The notes under the pieces are model-generated. The model was not told where the DNA came from and searched no databases. It saw only the letters and a list, made by a program, of their open reading frames with translations. 15,271 nucleotides of DNA from GCA-2686765 sp036012725 (GTDB taxonomy: Bacteria; Pseudomonadota; Alphaproteobacteria; Rhodospirillales; 2-02-FULL-58-16): positions 1-15,271 of the forward strand of contig DASCPW010000116.1 of NCBI GenBank assembly GCA_036012725.1, in the 5' to 3' direction. Shown here piece after piece: positions 1-8,605 of this stretch. The position numbers and the translations under genes are program-made. Numbering within the stretch: the first letter of the stretch is position 1; each line of letters starts with the position of its first letter.

Positions 1-300
1 TGCCTTGTTCCGTGGCCACGCAATCGACACTGACTTGCCCGTTCTCCCGGCAGTTCTTGATCGCCGTTGACAGCAGGGACACCATTGAGTTTTCCAGATG
101 CGCGGCATCGGCGAGAACGGCCAGTTAGGTATCTTGCCCGGAGACGCTGTCGACAAGTTGAACGCCCAGGTTAGCCGCCCACTCGGCGGCATTGCCGAGA
201 CATTCGGAAACGATCTCGGCAGCCGGGACCCTGTCTTCCTCGAGGCTTATGTCGTCGGCTTCGATCATCTTGTGCCTGAAAGCCTCGGCGGCACTTCAGC
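1..300 (-). pseudogene. Histidine kinase fragment with in-frame stop (decayed)
   Basis: Reading the minus strand from about 299 down to the window edge gives a continuous frame except for one TAA (around 127-125). The protein matches the junction between the dimerisation and ATPase regions of a sensor histidine kinase. It begins SAAEAFRHKMIEADDISLEE, continues through a helix of the type VPAAEIVSECLGNAAEWAA, and after the stop shows ADAAHLENSMVSLLSTAIKN, which fits the N-box region (normally LLSNAIK) of an HATPase_c domain. The N-box Asn is replaced by Thr (LLSTAIKN). A TGA precedes the fragment, so no start is visible, and the G boxes would lie outside the window. This is seen in the sequence; the family assignment comes from motif spacing only. 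The internal stop and missing start argue for a pseudogene. A sequencing error at the TAA is the alternative. Confidence 0.6.
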
Positions 301-314
301 GAGGGACTGGAGCA

Positions 315-407
315 AACCCGGTTAATGACCCCGGTTTCGCCGGGTTCCAACTCCGCCAGGGTGACGCCCTGGTCTTCTTCGATGCCGGTTTCGTTCGCGA
401 GGTTCAT
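315..407 (-). pseudogene. Possible FeoA-like N-terminal fragment
   Basis: An ATG at 407 is preceded on the minus strand by AAGGGGAAGG, a plausible ribosome binding site lying partly inside the 21-bp repeat at 414-434. The first 31 codons read like the start of a small FeoA-type ferrous-iron transport accessory protein, with VTLAELEPGETGVINRV resembling the FeoA SH3-like opening strand. After that the frame loses any recognisable character and runs over the histidine kinase fragment in another frame. The similarity covers only about 17 residues, so this may be the real 5' end of the neighbouring kinase-like gene, or chance. I treat it as a broken gene start. Confidence 0.25.
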
Positions 408-413
408 CTTTAC

Positions 414-434
414 CTTCCCCTTATTCGACGCCCC
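414..434. repeat. 21-bp direct repeat, left copy
   Basis: Contains TTCCCCTTATTCGACGCCCC. An identical 21-bp copy in the same orientation lies at 1069-1089. The two copies bracket the AT-rich island with the small membrane protein gene at 661-1014. Flanking bases on either side of the 21 bp differ. Confidence 0.85.
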
Positions 435-660
435 ATTGATGTTGAGAATGGGTTGCAGGAGCGTTTGGGATTGTTGCTAAATTCCGGCCATGGGTCAACC
501 GCTTCCGTCATGGTGCCCGTTTGCCCCCTCCTCGGTTGGCGGCAACGCTTCACTTCGCGGATTCATGGGTTTATGAATTAGGATGCTGGGCTGGGGAGCC
601 ATTGGTCGAGATGAAAATTGATTGGCCCCGAGCCTAATTTAAAGAAGATAGGTAAAAAAA

Positions 661-1014
661 ATGGCTTATGCAAAAATTTTGATGGAACACAAGAGGACCG
701 GTCAAATAAAACAAGCCCCGGTTGGTCTCTCATGGACCGTACTATTTTTTGGAATATGTCCAACCATATTTAGAAGAGACTGGAAAGGTTTTGTGGTTAT
801 GATGGTTGCGACGGTATTATCATTTGGTTCTTCAAATATTATATTCTTATTTATATATAATAAACTAAGCATCAAGGATTTACTTTTAAATGGCTACAGG
901 GTTAAGGAATTAACAAATATTACTGAAGACAAATTAGAAAAATATCTGGATGTTCCCGCCAGTAAATTCTTGCTTAATCCGGAGCAGGCATCGACGGAAG
1001 ATAAGGAAAAATAG
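661..1014 (+). CDS. Small membrane protein, HrgC/DUF2628-like
   Basis: This is a 117-residue protein with no enzymatic motif. Residues about 22-36 are hydrophobic and aromatic (GLSWTVLFFGICPTIF), followed by RRDWK and a long membrane helix at about 43-67. Then comes YNKLSIKDLLLNGYR and a charged, soluble tail. The arrangement WTxxFFG, Phe-Arg-x-Asp-Trp-Lys, and YNK-x-x-IKDLL-x-x-GY is the pattern I associate with the small HrgC/DUF2628-type membrane proteins. That assignment is from memory of the family and its function is unknown. The gene is far more AT-rich than its neighbours (many AAA, ATA and TTA codons) and sits between two 21-bp direct repeats, so lateral acquisition is likely. GATAGG lies 8 bases before the ATG and is a weak ribosome binding site. 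Confidence 0.7.
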   Translation: MAYAKILMEHKRTGQIKQAPVGLSWTVLFFGICPTIFRRDWKGFVVMMVATVLSFGSSNIIFLFIYNKLSIKDLLLNGYRVKELTNITEDKLEKYLDVPASKFLLNPEQASTEDKEK

Positions 1015-1033
1015 CAAGTTTATTCCGCAAGCC

Positions 1034-1048
1034 TTGAATGTTGAATTT
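1034..1048 (-). repeat. Dispersed repeat remnant (15 bp, inverted copy)
   Basis: The minus strand here reads AAATTCAACATTCAA, identical to 14537-14551 on the plus strand. At the other site it is followed by the TTGACCCCA end that also occurs at 3019-3027. It looks like a leftover end of a small REP-like or mobile element. No transposase is visible. Confidence 0.5.
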
Positions 1049-1068
1049 TCGTTCGCCGCCCACTTTGG

Positions 1069-1089
1069 CTTCCCCTTATTCGACGCCCC
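1069..1089. repeat. 21-bp direct repeat, right copy
   Basis: Identical to 414-434 in sequence and orientation. It lies just beyond the stop of the rhlE-like helicase gene (minus strand, stop at 1117). It marks the right edge of the AT-rich island. Confidence 0.85.
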
Positions 1090-1116
1090 GTGATTGGCCT
1101 TGAGGGGCCTCGGGAG

Positions 1117-2370
<1,254 letters not shown>

Positions 2371-2710
2371 ATGTTATTTTTCTTTCTCGAATAAATAGTT
2401 AAAGAACCCTCGGCGCCCCGAAAGCGGGACACGAGAGCATGCAAGCGGGATGCAAGCATCATCGACGCAGCCCTGCCTCGCGGCGGAGGCCTGTCCAACG
2501 AAACGCCCACACGTATCGGAAAAGGAAGGTGGCCGACCCTTGTCTCTAACAGATTGCCGGGCCGGCGAGCGATCAAAATTCGACTTTGAAGGGAGTGTCG
2601 CTGGCCCCCTAATGCGCCGAAGCTGCTGGCAAGTCAAGACAATTCGTTACTTGCCGACAAACCAGGCCAAGTTTTCGCGTAGGCGTTGGACGACTTCGCG
2701 GGGGGCAGGT
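2371..2710. other. Intergenic region without recognisable gene
   Basis: About 340 bases lie between the helicase start and the broken gene at 2711-2952. Several frames are open but none gives a credible protein. The helicase promoter and 5' leader must lie here. The 30 bases nearest the helicase start are AT-rich, but I cannot point to convincing -35 and -10 boxes. Confidence 0.5.
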
Positions 2711-2952
2711 TCAAAGCCCGATGAACTTGTCCATTAAACGACGATCATGGGACAGGAACAACTCCGCCTTTTTCTTTATTGTCGGTATCACCGGCGGATC
2801 AAAGGCTATGCCACCATAGCCAGCGATTGACCACGCAACTTGATCAGAAGATCGTTGAAGTACATGGCGATTTTCTCGTATTCTTTCCAGAGTTCGTTAA
2901 TGTTAATTTCTTCTTGGCTTTCCGGCGCCATTTTCTGGTTCGGCATTTCCAT
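2711..2952 (-). pseudogene. Broken small conserved hypothetical gene
   Basis: An ATG at 2952 on the minus strand starts a 48-residue frame that ends in TAG at 2806. It includes NELWKEYEKIAMYFNDLLIK, then LRGQSLAMVA. This resembles the N-terminal amphipathic segment of a recurring uncharacterised membrane protein family (W-KEYEKIA-HFNDLLI-LR-QAL), which normally continues into membrane helices. Here the frame stops at once. Shifting frame gives a second open piece (to the TGA at 2711) with IPTIKKKAELFLSHDRRLMD, which I cannot link confidently to the same gene. The family resemblance is from memory. A truncated and frameshifted relic is the best reading. Confidence 0.45.
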
Positions 2953-2971
2953 AGCGCTTCAATTCAGAGGC

Positions 2972-3027
2972 TGGGGTCAAGAGGGTGGGGTCTATTGTAT
3001 CGCCACAAATATAAATCATTGACCCCA
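2972..3027. repeat. Inverted TGGGGTCAA / TTGACCCCA repeat, element remnant
   Basis: TGGGGTCAA at 2972-2980 is matched by its reverse complement TTGACCCCA at 3019-3027, with 38 bases between. The same TTGACCCCA occurs at 14555-14563 beside the 15-bp repeat. It lies between the broken gene and the small membrane protein gene at 3078. No transposase is encoded, so this is probably a non-autonomous element or scar. Confidence 0.5.
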
Positions 3028-3077
3028 CAACTAATATACATCAAGCATAACGACCTGATTAGCCAAGGAGAGGTGCG

Positions 3078-3335
3078 ATGCACATAATTTCATTTTTCAT
3101 AGCTGCAGTATCCACTGTTGTTGGCATCATCATTATTAGTGCTATTATTACCGAGGGTAGCACTAAAATGGAATCTATACATGGTGTTGATGTCCCCGCG
3201 GACCCCATTTCTCTTGCCCTTGCCGCATTTTTTGCAGCTTTTGCGTTCATATGCCTTGGCAATATGGTGAGGCATTATAAGGAAAGGACGAGAAAGGGCG
3301 ATGAAATCGCTTGGTCTGATAAAGATAACGAATAA
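3078..3335 (+). CDS. Small two-helix membrane protein, unknown function
   Basis: An 85-residue protein with a good ribosome binding site (AAGGAGAGG, 6 bases before the ATG), which supports the start. It has a hydrophobic helix at residues 3-24 and a short loop of about 19 residues containing ESIHGVDVPADP. A second helix follows at 44-64, then a basic, charged tail rich in Lys, Arg, Asp and Glu. I do not recognise a family. The gene is more AT-rich than the enzymes around it and follows an element-like inverted repeat, so it may be acquired. The positive tail after the second helix suggests that both termini face the cytoplasm. No partner gene is apparent. A short hairpin follows at 3356-3371. 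Confidence 0.65.
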   Translation: MHIISFFIAAVSTVVGIIIISAIITEGSTKMESIHGVDVPADPISLALAAFFAAFAFICLGNMVRHYKERTRKGDEIAWSDKDNE

Positions 3336-3355
3336 TATCCCGGCCATCCGCATCA

Positions 3356-3371
3356 TCCGCCATTAGGCGGA
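3356..3371. terminator. Short hairpin, weak terminator candidate
   Basis: TCCGCC-ATTA-GGCGGA forms a 6-bp perfect stem with a 4-base loop, 20 bases after the stop of the gene at 3078-3335. It is followed by AAAAG rather than a T run on the plus strand, so it is at best a weak intrinsic terminator for that gene. Confidence 0.25.
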
Positions 3372-3495
3372 AAAGACACTCAGGCAACAAACACCATGGG
3401 ATCAGGTATCCGCTTCCAGCTTGGGAACGAAGTGTCTAGCCCGTAGCAATAACGGCCGGATGAATTTCCCCGGGATGCCATTTAGCCAAATTCTT

Positions 3496-3744
3496 TCACG
3501 CATCGTATAGATTGACGGCGTTTTGAAGGTTTAGCCAATACCGAGGCGTGGTTTCCAGAACACAGGCAAAGCGGACGGCGGTCTCGGGGGTAATGCCGGC
3601 ACGGCCATTGACGATATTGCTGACATGCTTTCTGGTCAGCCCAGCGTTGGCGGCAAATTTATTGATGCTCAACCTTCTCAGGTTCAGATAATACTCCCTG
3701 AGAATGCGTCCAGGTTCGGTCGGCCGTCTATTTCCTTTCAGCAT
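3496..3744 (-). CDS. higA: HigA-family antitoxin (XRE-type DNA-binding protein)
   Basis: An 82-residue helix-turn-helix protein of the HigA addiction-module antitoxin family. It has the family opening NRRPTEPGRILREYYL (5-20), an HTH region at about 26-48 (LSINKFAANAGLTRKHVSNI), then NGRAGITPETAVRFA and the typical end PRYWLNLQNAVNLYDA. The usual length is 90-100 residues, so it looks nearly complete. HigA normally neutralises the mRNase toxin HigB encoded just upstream and represses their joint promoter. No higB is present. Instead, 64 bases upstream on the same strand lies the remnant of an AbiEii-like nucleotidyltransferase toxin. The antitoxin is therefore an orphan or belongs to a non-standard pair. 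Upstream of the ATG I see no clear ribosome binding site. Confidence 0.85.
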   Translation of the reverse strand: MLKGNRRPTEPGRILREYYLNLRRLSINKFAANAGLTRKHVSNIVNGRAGITPETAVRFACVLETTPRYWLNLQNAVNLYDA

Positions 3745-3808
3745 ATCTTTTAAAGCCTATCTCTTTCGCCGGCGCCGCTTTAATGAGGTATTTGGTCATT
3801 CGATCCAC

Positions 3809-4180
3809 CTAGGTTTCCCAAGGAAATCCCTCGTAATAAACTTTCATGGCCGCGTAGATATCATCGAAGCGAGGCAACTCGCCTTCAATCTGTAACTTAA
3901 GTTGACGATAATCAGATTTCGATCTACGAATGATCTCTGGATTGCGCATGGATCCCTTCTCCACCGCAAGGTCCCGCGTCGCCGCTTTTTCCTTCAAGCT
4001 CCCCAGAATCCGCCGCTTCATGGTGGGATCATCCCTTAGGGGATGATCGTTAAGCAGGTAATAAAGATCATAGATATCCTGGGGCCTGATCATGCGGCGT
4101 ATCTCCTGCTGTAGGAGCGCCCTGAATTTTTCGCCCACCAGATCGTGAAAGCTATAGGTCCGGATGGATCTCCCTTCCTC
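3809..4180 (-). pseudogene. AbiEii/AbiGii-like nucleotidyltransferase toxin, 5'-truncated
   Basis: The frame matches the C-terminal half of AbiEii-type toxins (type IV abortive infection systems). The stretch TYSFHDLVGEKFRALLQQ is the conserved EK-RAL helix, IRPQDIYDLYYLL is the conserved RPRD-YDL motif, and it ends with FDDIYAAMKVYYEGFPW. Full proteins run to roughly 250-300 residues and carry the GG-T-L nucleotidyltransferase motif in the N-terminal half, which is missing here. The homology extends upstream of the only candidate start (GTG at 4138) to about 4180, exactly where the dehydrogenase/hydratase gene stops (4179). A recombination breakpoint at that stop codon is likely. Without the catalytic half the product should not transfer nucleotides. 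It lies 64 bases upstream of the HigA-like gene and may once have been its partner. Confidence 0.65.
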
Positions 4181-6506
4181 AATTTCTCAGCGGCTTGCCG
4201 GTTTTGAGCATCTGTTCGACCCTGGCGAGGGAGTCGGGGTGGCGCGTCAAATCCATGAAGGCGCCGCGTTCCAGGGCCAGCAGGTCGTCCTCGCCCAGGG
4301 AATCGGTGATATCGGTGTCGCCGCCGCTCAGCACCCCGGCCAGAGCCTTTGTTACCACTCGGTCATGAGCCGTTGCCTTGCCGGCCTTGGCTAAAATATC
4401 GACGGCCATGCTCATGGCTGCCTTGGCGGTGGCTCCGGGCAGGAAAATATCCGGCTCGGCGGGCGGCCGGTAGTCACCGGCCAGTTCCAGGGCCTTGGTC
4501 TTGGCGTCAGCCAACAGGCGGTCCCGGTTCATGGTGATGGCGTCACCTGGACGCAAGTAAAGCAGGTCTTCCGCCCCGGCCGCCGATTTTGACACCGTTG
4601 CCGTGCCGATGGTCTCGAAAACCTTGATTACCGGCGGCATGGGCCCGCCTGCCCGGTGCCGGTCGGCGATCCAGCGCAACAGCATCTCCTTGCAGCCCCC
4701 CCAGGACGGAACGATGCCGACGGCGGTCTCGACAAGACCGGCATAGGTCTCGGAATGGGCCTGGACGGCGTCGCAATGGAGAAGAATCTCGCAGCCCCCC
4801 CCTAAGGCCATGCCGGCCGGCGCCCCGACCACCGGGAAGGGAGCGTATTTCATGGCTTTCAGGGTACTTTGCCCGCGCCCGAGCAGCCAGCGGATGAAAA
4901 ACCAGGCATGCCATTTGGCGGCGATCGACAATAGCCCGATATTGGCGCCGACCGAGAAATTCGTACCTTCATTATAGATCACCAAGGCCTTGTAGCCGCC
5001 GCCGACCATGCGCACAGCCTTGCCAATCATCGCCAAGGTCAGGGGATTGATGGAATTCATCTTCGAATGGAACTCTAGACAGACGACACCATCTCCGATG
5101 TCCCAGAGGCTGGCTGAACGGTTCCTAGCCAGCGGTTTGGTGGCCAGTTTCACATCCGAGAGCAGCAGTACACCCTCGGCGCGCGGGGCGTCGTGATATT
5201 CGCCCTCGGGGCCGAGAAATTGCAACCGCCCGGCGTCCTTCCGGTAGAAGGTCCCGTCGCCCGCCGCCTTCAAAAGTTCGGGAACGGCGAGGCCGTCTTC
5301 TTGCAGTTTTTCCGCCAACCAGGCGGGGCCAAGTTTGTCGATCAACTCGAAAGGCCCGAACGACCAGTTGTATCCAAGCCGCATCGCCGTATCGACGGCG
5401 GTGATATCGTCGGCGATCTCGGCCGCCTGATCGGCGGCGTAGCTCAAGGTCCGGGAAAGCACCTTCCAGGCGAAGCGCGCCGCCTTGTCGGAATGCCCGA
5501 CCAAGGCTCGGAGGCCACCTTTCCTGGCCGCCGCTAGGCAATCAAGACGCGGCTTGGCAGCGGTGGCGTATGCGCCGGTAGCCAGATCGATGGCTTTCTT
5601 GACCCTTTTGCCGCCATCGGTATTGAGCCGATAAAAACCGCCCTTGCCCTTGCGCCCGGTATAACCCTTGGCGATCATTCCGGCGATCAATTCAGGCTCG
5701 CGGGAGATGCCGTGAAAGGCGTCGCCGGCCGGCAAGGCATCGGCCATGCCGACCAGGATATGGGGCATCAGATCGAGACCGACCAAGTCCAAAAGCCCGA
5801 AGACGCCGGTCTTGGGAATGCCCAAGGGCCGGCCCAGCACCGCATCGGCCTCCTCGACGCTCAAACCGCAATCCATGGCCTCGGTGACGGCGCATTGCAG
5901 CCAGAAAATGCCGATGCGATTGGCGATGAAGCCAGGCCTGTCCTTAGCCATGACGACGCCCTTGCCCAGGCGGGTGTCGGCGAAAACGTGAACGGCGTCA
6001 ACGGCCTCGGCCCGCGTCCCGGGACCGGTGATCAATTCAAGCAGCCGCATGTAGCGCGGCGGGTTGAAAAAATGAGCAATCAGGAAATCGCCGAGCAAGC
6101 TTTCCGCCATGGCTTCGGTTAAGACGCTCAAGGCCAGAGTGGAGGTGTTGGAAAAAACGATGGAGCCCGGCTTGCGGACCGTCTCGATCTTGGCGTAAAG
6201 GGCTCGCTTGATGTCTGGCTTTTCGGCCACGGCCTCGATGATCCAGTCGCACGGGGCCAGCAAATCCAGGTGGTCCTCGATATTGCCGGCGGTAATCAGC
6301 TCGGCATTCGCCTTGTCCATGAAAGGCGCCGGATCGTCGGTGAGTAGCTTAGCCAAGGCGCCCTCGGCGATGGCGTTGCGGTTATCCCCATCCGGGGCGG
6401 CGATATCGAGGAGCACCACCGGGACGCCGGCGTTAGCGATTTGGGCGGCGATGCCGGCACCCATGACGCCGGCGTCGATGACGGCGGCCTTGGCGATCTC
6501 GGACAT
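4179..6506 (-). CDS. 3-hydroxyacyl-CoA dehydrogenase / enoyl-CoA hydratase fusion (FadN-like)
   Basis: A 775-residue bifunctional beta-oxidation enzyme with the dehydrogenase half first and the hydratase half last, as in Bacillus FadN and unlike E. coli FadB. The NAD-binding segment VIDAGVMGAGIAAQIANAG starts at residue 9. FSNTST is at 118-123, and the catalytic His145 lies in HFFNPP with Glu157 nearby. Two dehydrogenase C-terminal domains follow (GFIANRIG; GYNWSFGPFELID). The hydratase half has the oxyanion loops NEGTNFSVGANI and GAPAGMALGGGCEILL. Both acidic residues are present (GGGCE and LVETAVGIVPSWGG). The start is the ATG at 6506, where homology begins, 13 bases after the thiolase stop; a 79-residue upstream extension lies inside the thiolase gene and is rejected. 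Oddity: the first Gly of GxGxxG is Asp11, which may weaken NAD binding. Confidence 0.92.
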   Translation of the reverse strand: MSEIAKAAVIDAGVMGAGIAAQIANAGVPVVLLDIAAPDGDNRNAIAEGALAKLLTDDPAPFMDKANAELITAGNIEDHLDLLAPCDWIIEAVAEKPDIKRALYAKIETVRKPGSIVFSNTSTLALSVLTEAMAESLLGDFLIAHFFNPPRYMRLLELITGPGTRAEAVDAVHVFADTRLGKGVVMAKDRPGFIANRIGIFWLQCAVTEAMDCGLSVEEADAVLGRPLGIPKTGVFGLLDLVGLDLMPHILVGMADALPAGDAFHGISREPELIAGMIAKGYTGRKGKGGFYRLNTDGGKRVKKAIDLATGAYATAAKPRLDCLAAARKGGLRALVGHSDKAARFAWKVLSRTLSYAADQAAEIADDITAVDTAMRLGYNWSFGPFELIDKLGPAWLAEKLQEDGLAVPELLKAAGDGTFYRKDAGRLQFLGPEGEYHDAPRAEGVLLLSDVKLATKPLARNRSASLWDIGDGVVCLEFHSKMNSINPLTLAMIGKAVRMVGGGYKALVIYNEGTNFSVGANIGLLSIAAKWHAWFFIRWLLGRGQSTLKAMKYAPFPVVGAPAGMALGGGCEILLHCDAVQAHSETYAGLVETAVGIVPSWGGCKEMLLRWIADRHRAGGPMPPVIKVFETIGTATVSKSAAGAEDLLYLRPGDAITMNRDRLLADAKTKALELAGDYRPPAEPDIFLPGATAKAAMSMAVDILAKAGKATAHDRVVTKALAGVLSGGDTDITDSLGEDDLLALERGAFMDLTRHPDSLARVEQMLKTGKPLRN

Positions 6507-6519
6507 ATCCAGAAGACCT

Positions 6520-7665
6520 CTACATGGCCTCAAGGATGGTGGCGATGCCCTGGCCGCCGCCGATGCACATGCTGGCCAGGGCGTATTTGCCGCCTTGGCG
6601 TTGCAACAGCGCAGCCGCCTTGCCGGTAATGCGGGCGCCGGTGGCGCCCAACGGATGGCCAAGGGCGATGGCACCGCCGTCAAGGTTGATCTTCTCGCCA
6701 TCCAGTTGCAGTTCCTCGATGTAGGCAAGGGCCTGCGAGGCAAAGGCTTCGTTGAGCTCGATCAGGTCAAGCTGGGCGATATCGAGACCGGCCCGCTCCA
6801 GGGCCTTCTTGGTCGCGGCAACGGGACCGATCCCCATGATTTCAGGCAGGCAGCCGGCGACCGCGACGGACTTTACGCGGGCCAGGGGATCGAGGCCGCC
6901 GCGCTTCGCGTAATCCTCGCTTACCACCAGCACCGCCGCCGCCCCGTCGGTCAACGGCGAAGACGTGCCGGCGGTGACCGTGCCGCTTTCGTCGAAGGCG
7001 GGCTTAAGATCGGCCAGGGCCACGAGCGAGGTGCCGGGGCGGATGCAGCCGTCGGCATCGACCATCGTTTTGCCCTGTTTTATAGAGACGATCTCGGCTT
7101 TGAAATTGCCTAGCTTGCTGGCGGCGGCGGCCTTGACGTGGCTGGCCAGCGCGAAGGCCTCCTGGCGGGCGCGGGAAATGCCGTATTTGACGGCGATGTT
7201 CTCGGCGGTCTCGCCCATCGGCATATAGGCCTGGGGATAGCTTTCATAGAGGCCCGGATGGGGCAGCGGGTTGAAACCCATGATTGGCACCCGGGTCATC
7301 GACTCGACGCCAGCGCATATGAATACCTCGCCAGCGCCCAAGGCGATGGCGCCGGCAGCCATGTGGATGGCCTGCATGGACGAGCCGCAAAACCGATTGA
7401 CGGTGACCGCGGCAGTCGATTTCGGCAACTCGGCGAGAAAACCGATCAAACGGGCCGCGTTGAGCCCCTGCTCGCCCTCGGGGAAAGCGCAGCCCAAGAT
7501 CAGGTCTTCCACATGGGACCCATCGACACCGGTCCTTTCGATCAGCGCCTTGACCACTTGCTGGGCCATGTCGTCGGGGCGCACCTTGGCCAGCCCGCCC
7601 TTGAGAGCAAACGTAAAAGGCGAACGGGCGTAACCGGCGATGACGGCATTAGTCTTGTTGGTCAT
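6520..7665 (-). CDS. fadA: Acetyl-CoA C-acyltransferase (3-ketoacyl-CoA thiolase)
   Basis: A 381-residue thiolase that cleaves 3-ketoacyl-CoA with CoA to give acetyl-CoA and a shortened acyl-CoA. The acyl-accepting Cys93 lies in NRFCGSSMQAIH, the His337 base in GGAIALGHPLGATGAR, and the second Cys367 in MCIGGGQG. Length and all active-site motifs are normal, and GTSSPLTDGAAAVLV and NEAFASQALAY are in place. FadA type fits better than the biosynthetic PhaA/AtoB type because of CGSSMQAIH and the adjacent dehydrogenase/hydratase gene, which starts 13 bases after its stop. The two are almost certainly cotranscribed and their products likely associate as a trifunctional complex. The start ATG has GGAGCTC about 7 bases upstream. 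The gene appears intact. Confidence 0.94.
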   Translation of the reverse strand: MTNKTNAVIAGYARSPFTFALKGGLAKVRPDDMAQQVVKALIERTGVDGSHVEDLILGCAFPEGEQGLNAARLIGFLAELPKSTAAVTVNRFCGSSMQAIHMAAGAIALGAGEVFICAGVESMTRVPIMGFNPLPHPGLYESYPQAYMPMGETAENIAVKYGISRARQEAFALASHVKAAAASKLGNFKAEIVSIKQGKTMVDADGCIRPGTSLVALADLKPAFDESGTVTAGTSSPLTDGAAAVLVVSEDYAKRGGLDPLARVKSVAVAGCLPEIMGIGPVAATKKALERAGLDIAQLDLIELNEAFASQALAYIEELQLDGEKINLDGGAIALGHPLGATGARITGKAAALLQRQGGKYALASMCIGGGQGIATILEAM

Positions 7666-7678
7666 GTCCTAGAGCTCC

Positions 7679-8605
7679 TCATGGCTCCGTCTCGGTGGCT
7701 TCGTCCGGGCCGCCCGGCGGTTCCGCCGGTTCCCCGCCGATCAGCTCCTTCTTGGAGATTTTGCCGATCAGGGTTTTGGGTAGCATATCCCGGAACTCGA
7801 CGCGCCGGGAAATTTCGAAGGGTGCCAATTTATCCTTGAGAAAAGCCCGCAATTTCGCCGCCTTATTGGTGCCCGTGAACGGGTTGACGGTGCATACCGG
7901 CGCCGTTTCGCTAAGACCATATCCCTCGACCATGGCGCACCCCGTCATCTCCTCAAAGACGAGGCGTACCTTGGCGGGCAGCGGCGCGCCGTCGGAGATG
8001 CAATAAACAAGACTGGAAAGGTCTTGCTCGCCAAGGCCATGGGCAGCGTTAAGCGCCGAATACATGGTCGGCACGCCGATGAAGATAGTCGGGCGCTCGC
8101 GGTCGATGGCCGTCAGGACCTCGGCGGTCTTGAAGCGCGGCAGCAAGATCAACTCGGCGCCAAGACGAAGACCGACATTCATTACCGCCGTCATGCCGAA
8201 AGCATGAAACAAGGGCAGTACGCCGAGGATTTTCTCGCCGCCCGGTTTGGCGCCTTGCGCCCACATTTCGACCTGTGGAGCATTGGCGTAAAGGTTGGCA
8301 TGGGTCAATCTGGCGGCTTTCGGCAGGCCGGTCGTGCCGCCGGTATACTGCAATACGGCGACATCGCGCGGGGGATCAATTTCGGAGGCCTCGAAAATGC
8401 CGTCATTGTCGATCAGGCGGTCATAGGGGACGTGCTGCTCGTCATCCGGAACGGCGGCGATTTCGCGGCGTTTGAGAACGGCGAACAGGGTGTTCTCCGA
8501 GAATGGCAGGATGCCGGTCATCGAGCAGACGACGATCGTCTCGAGGCCGCCGCCATCGGCGAGGCGCCTGGCCACCTTCGGATAGAGTGTCTTCAAGGCG
8601 AAGCG
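7679..8605 (-). pseudogene. fadD: Long-chain acyl-CoA ligase (FadD-like), truncated and internally deleted
   Basis: The frame is open from a TAA at 8606 to the stop at 7679, with only TTG (8596) as a possible start and no ribosome binding site. It lacks the first 180 or so residues of a FadD-type ligase. The P-loop YTGGTTGLPKAARLTH, the LPLFHAFGMT segment, the SDGAPLP segment and GYGLSETAPVCTVNPF are clear. The sequence then jumps directly to LRAFLKDKLAPFEI and the C-terminal DMLPKTLIGKISKKEL with its catalytic Lys. The intervening region of roughly 130-150 residues, which normally holds the TGD, DR-KD and GENV/NVSP motifs and the hinge, is missing, in frame, at about 7862. Fatty acid activation is therefore unlikely. 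Its stop is 13 bases before the thiolase start, so it was once the first gene of the operon. Confidence 0.8.

Noticed and set aside
6507..6743. A 79-residue N-terminal extension of the dehydrogenase/hydratase
   Set aside because: It lies inside the thiolase gene in another frame and has no homology character; the ATG at 6506 matches the family start.
6208..7113. A long plus-strand open frame across the dehydrogenase and thiolase genes
   Set aside because: It spans two well-supported minus-strand genes and has no recognisable motif.
7138..7839. A 233-codon plus-strand open frame over the thiolase and ligase
   Set aside because: Antisense shadow of the thiolase and ligase frames; no domain or ribosome binding site.
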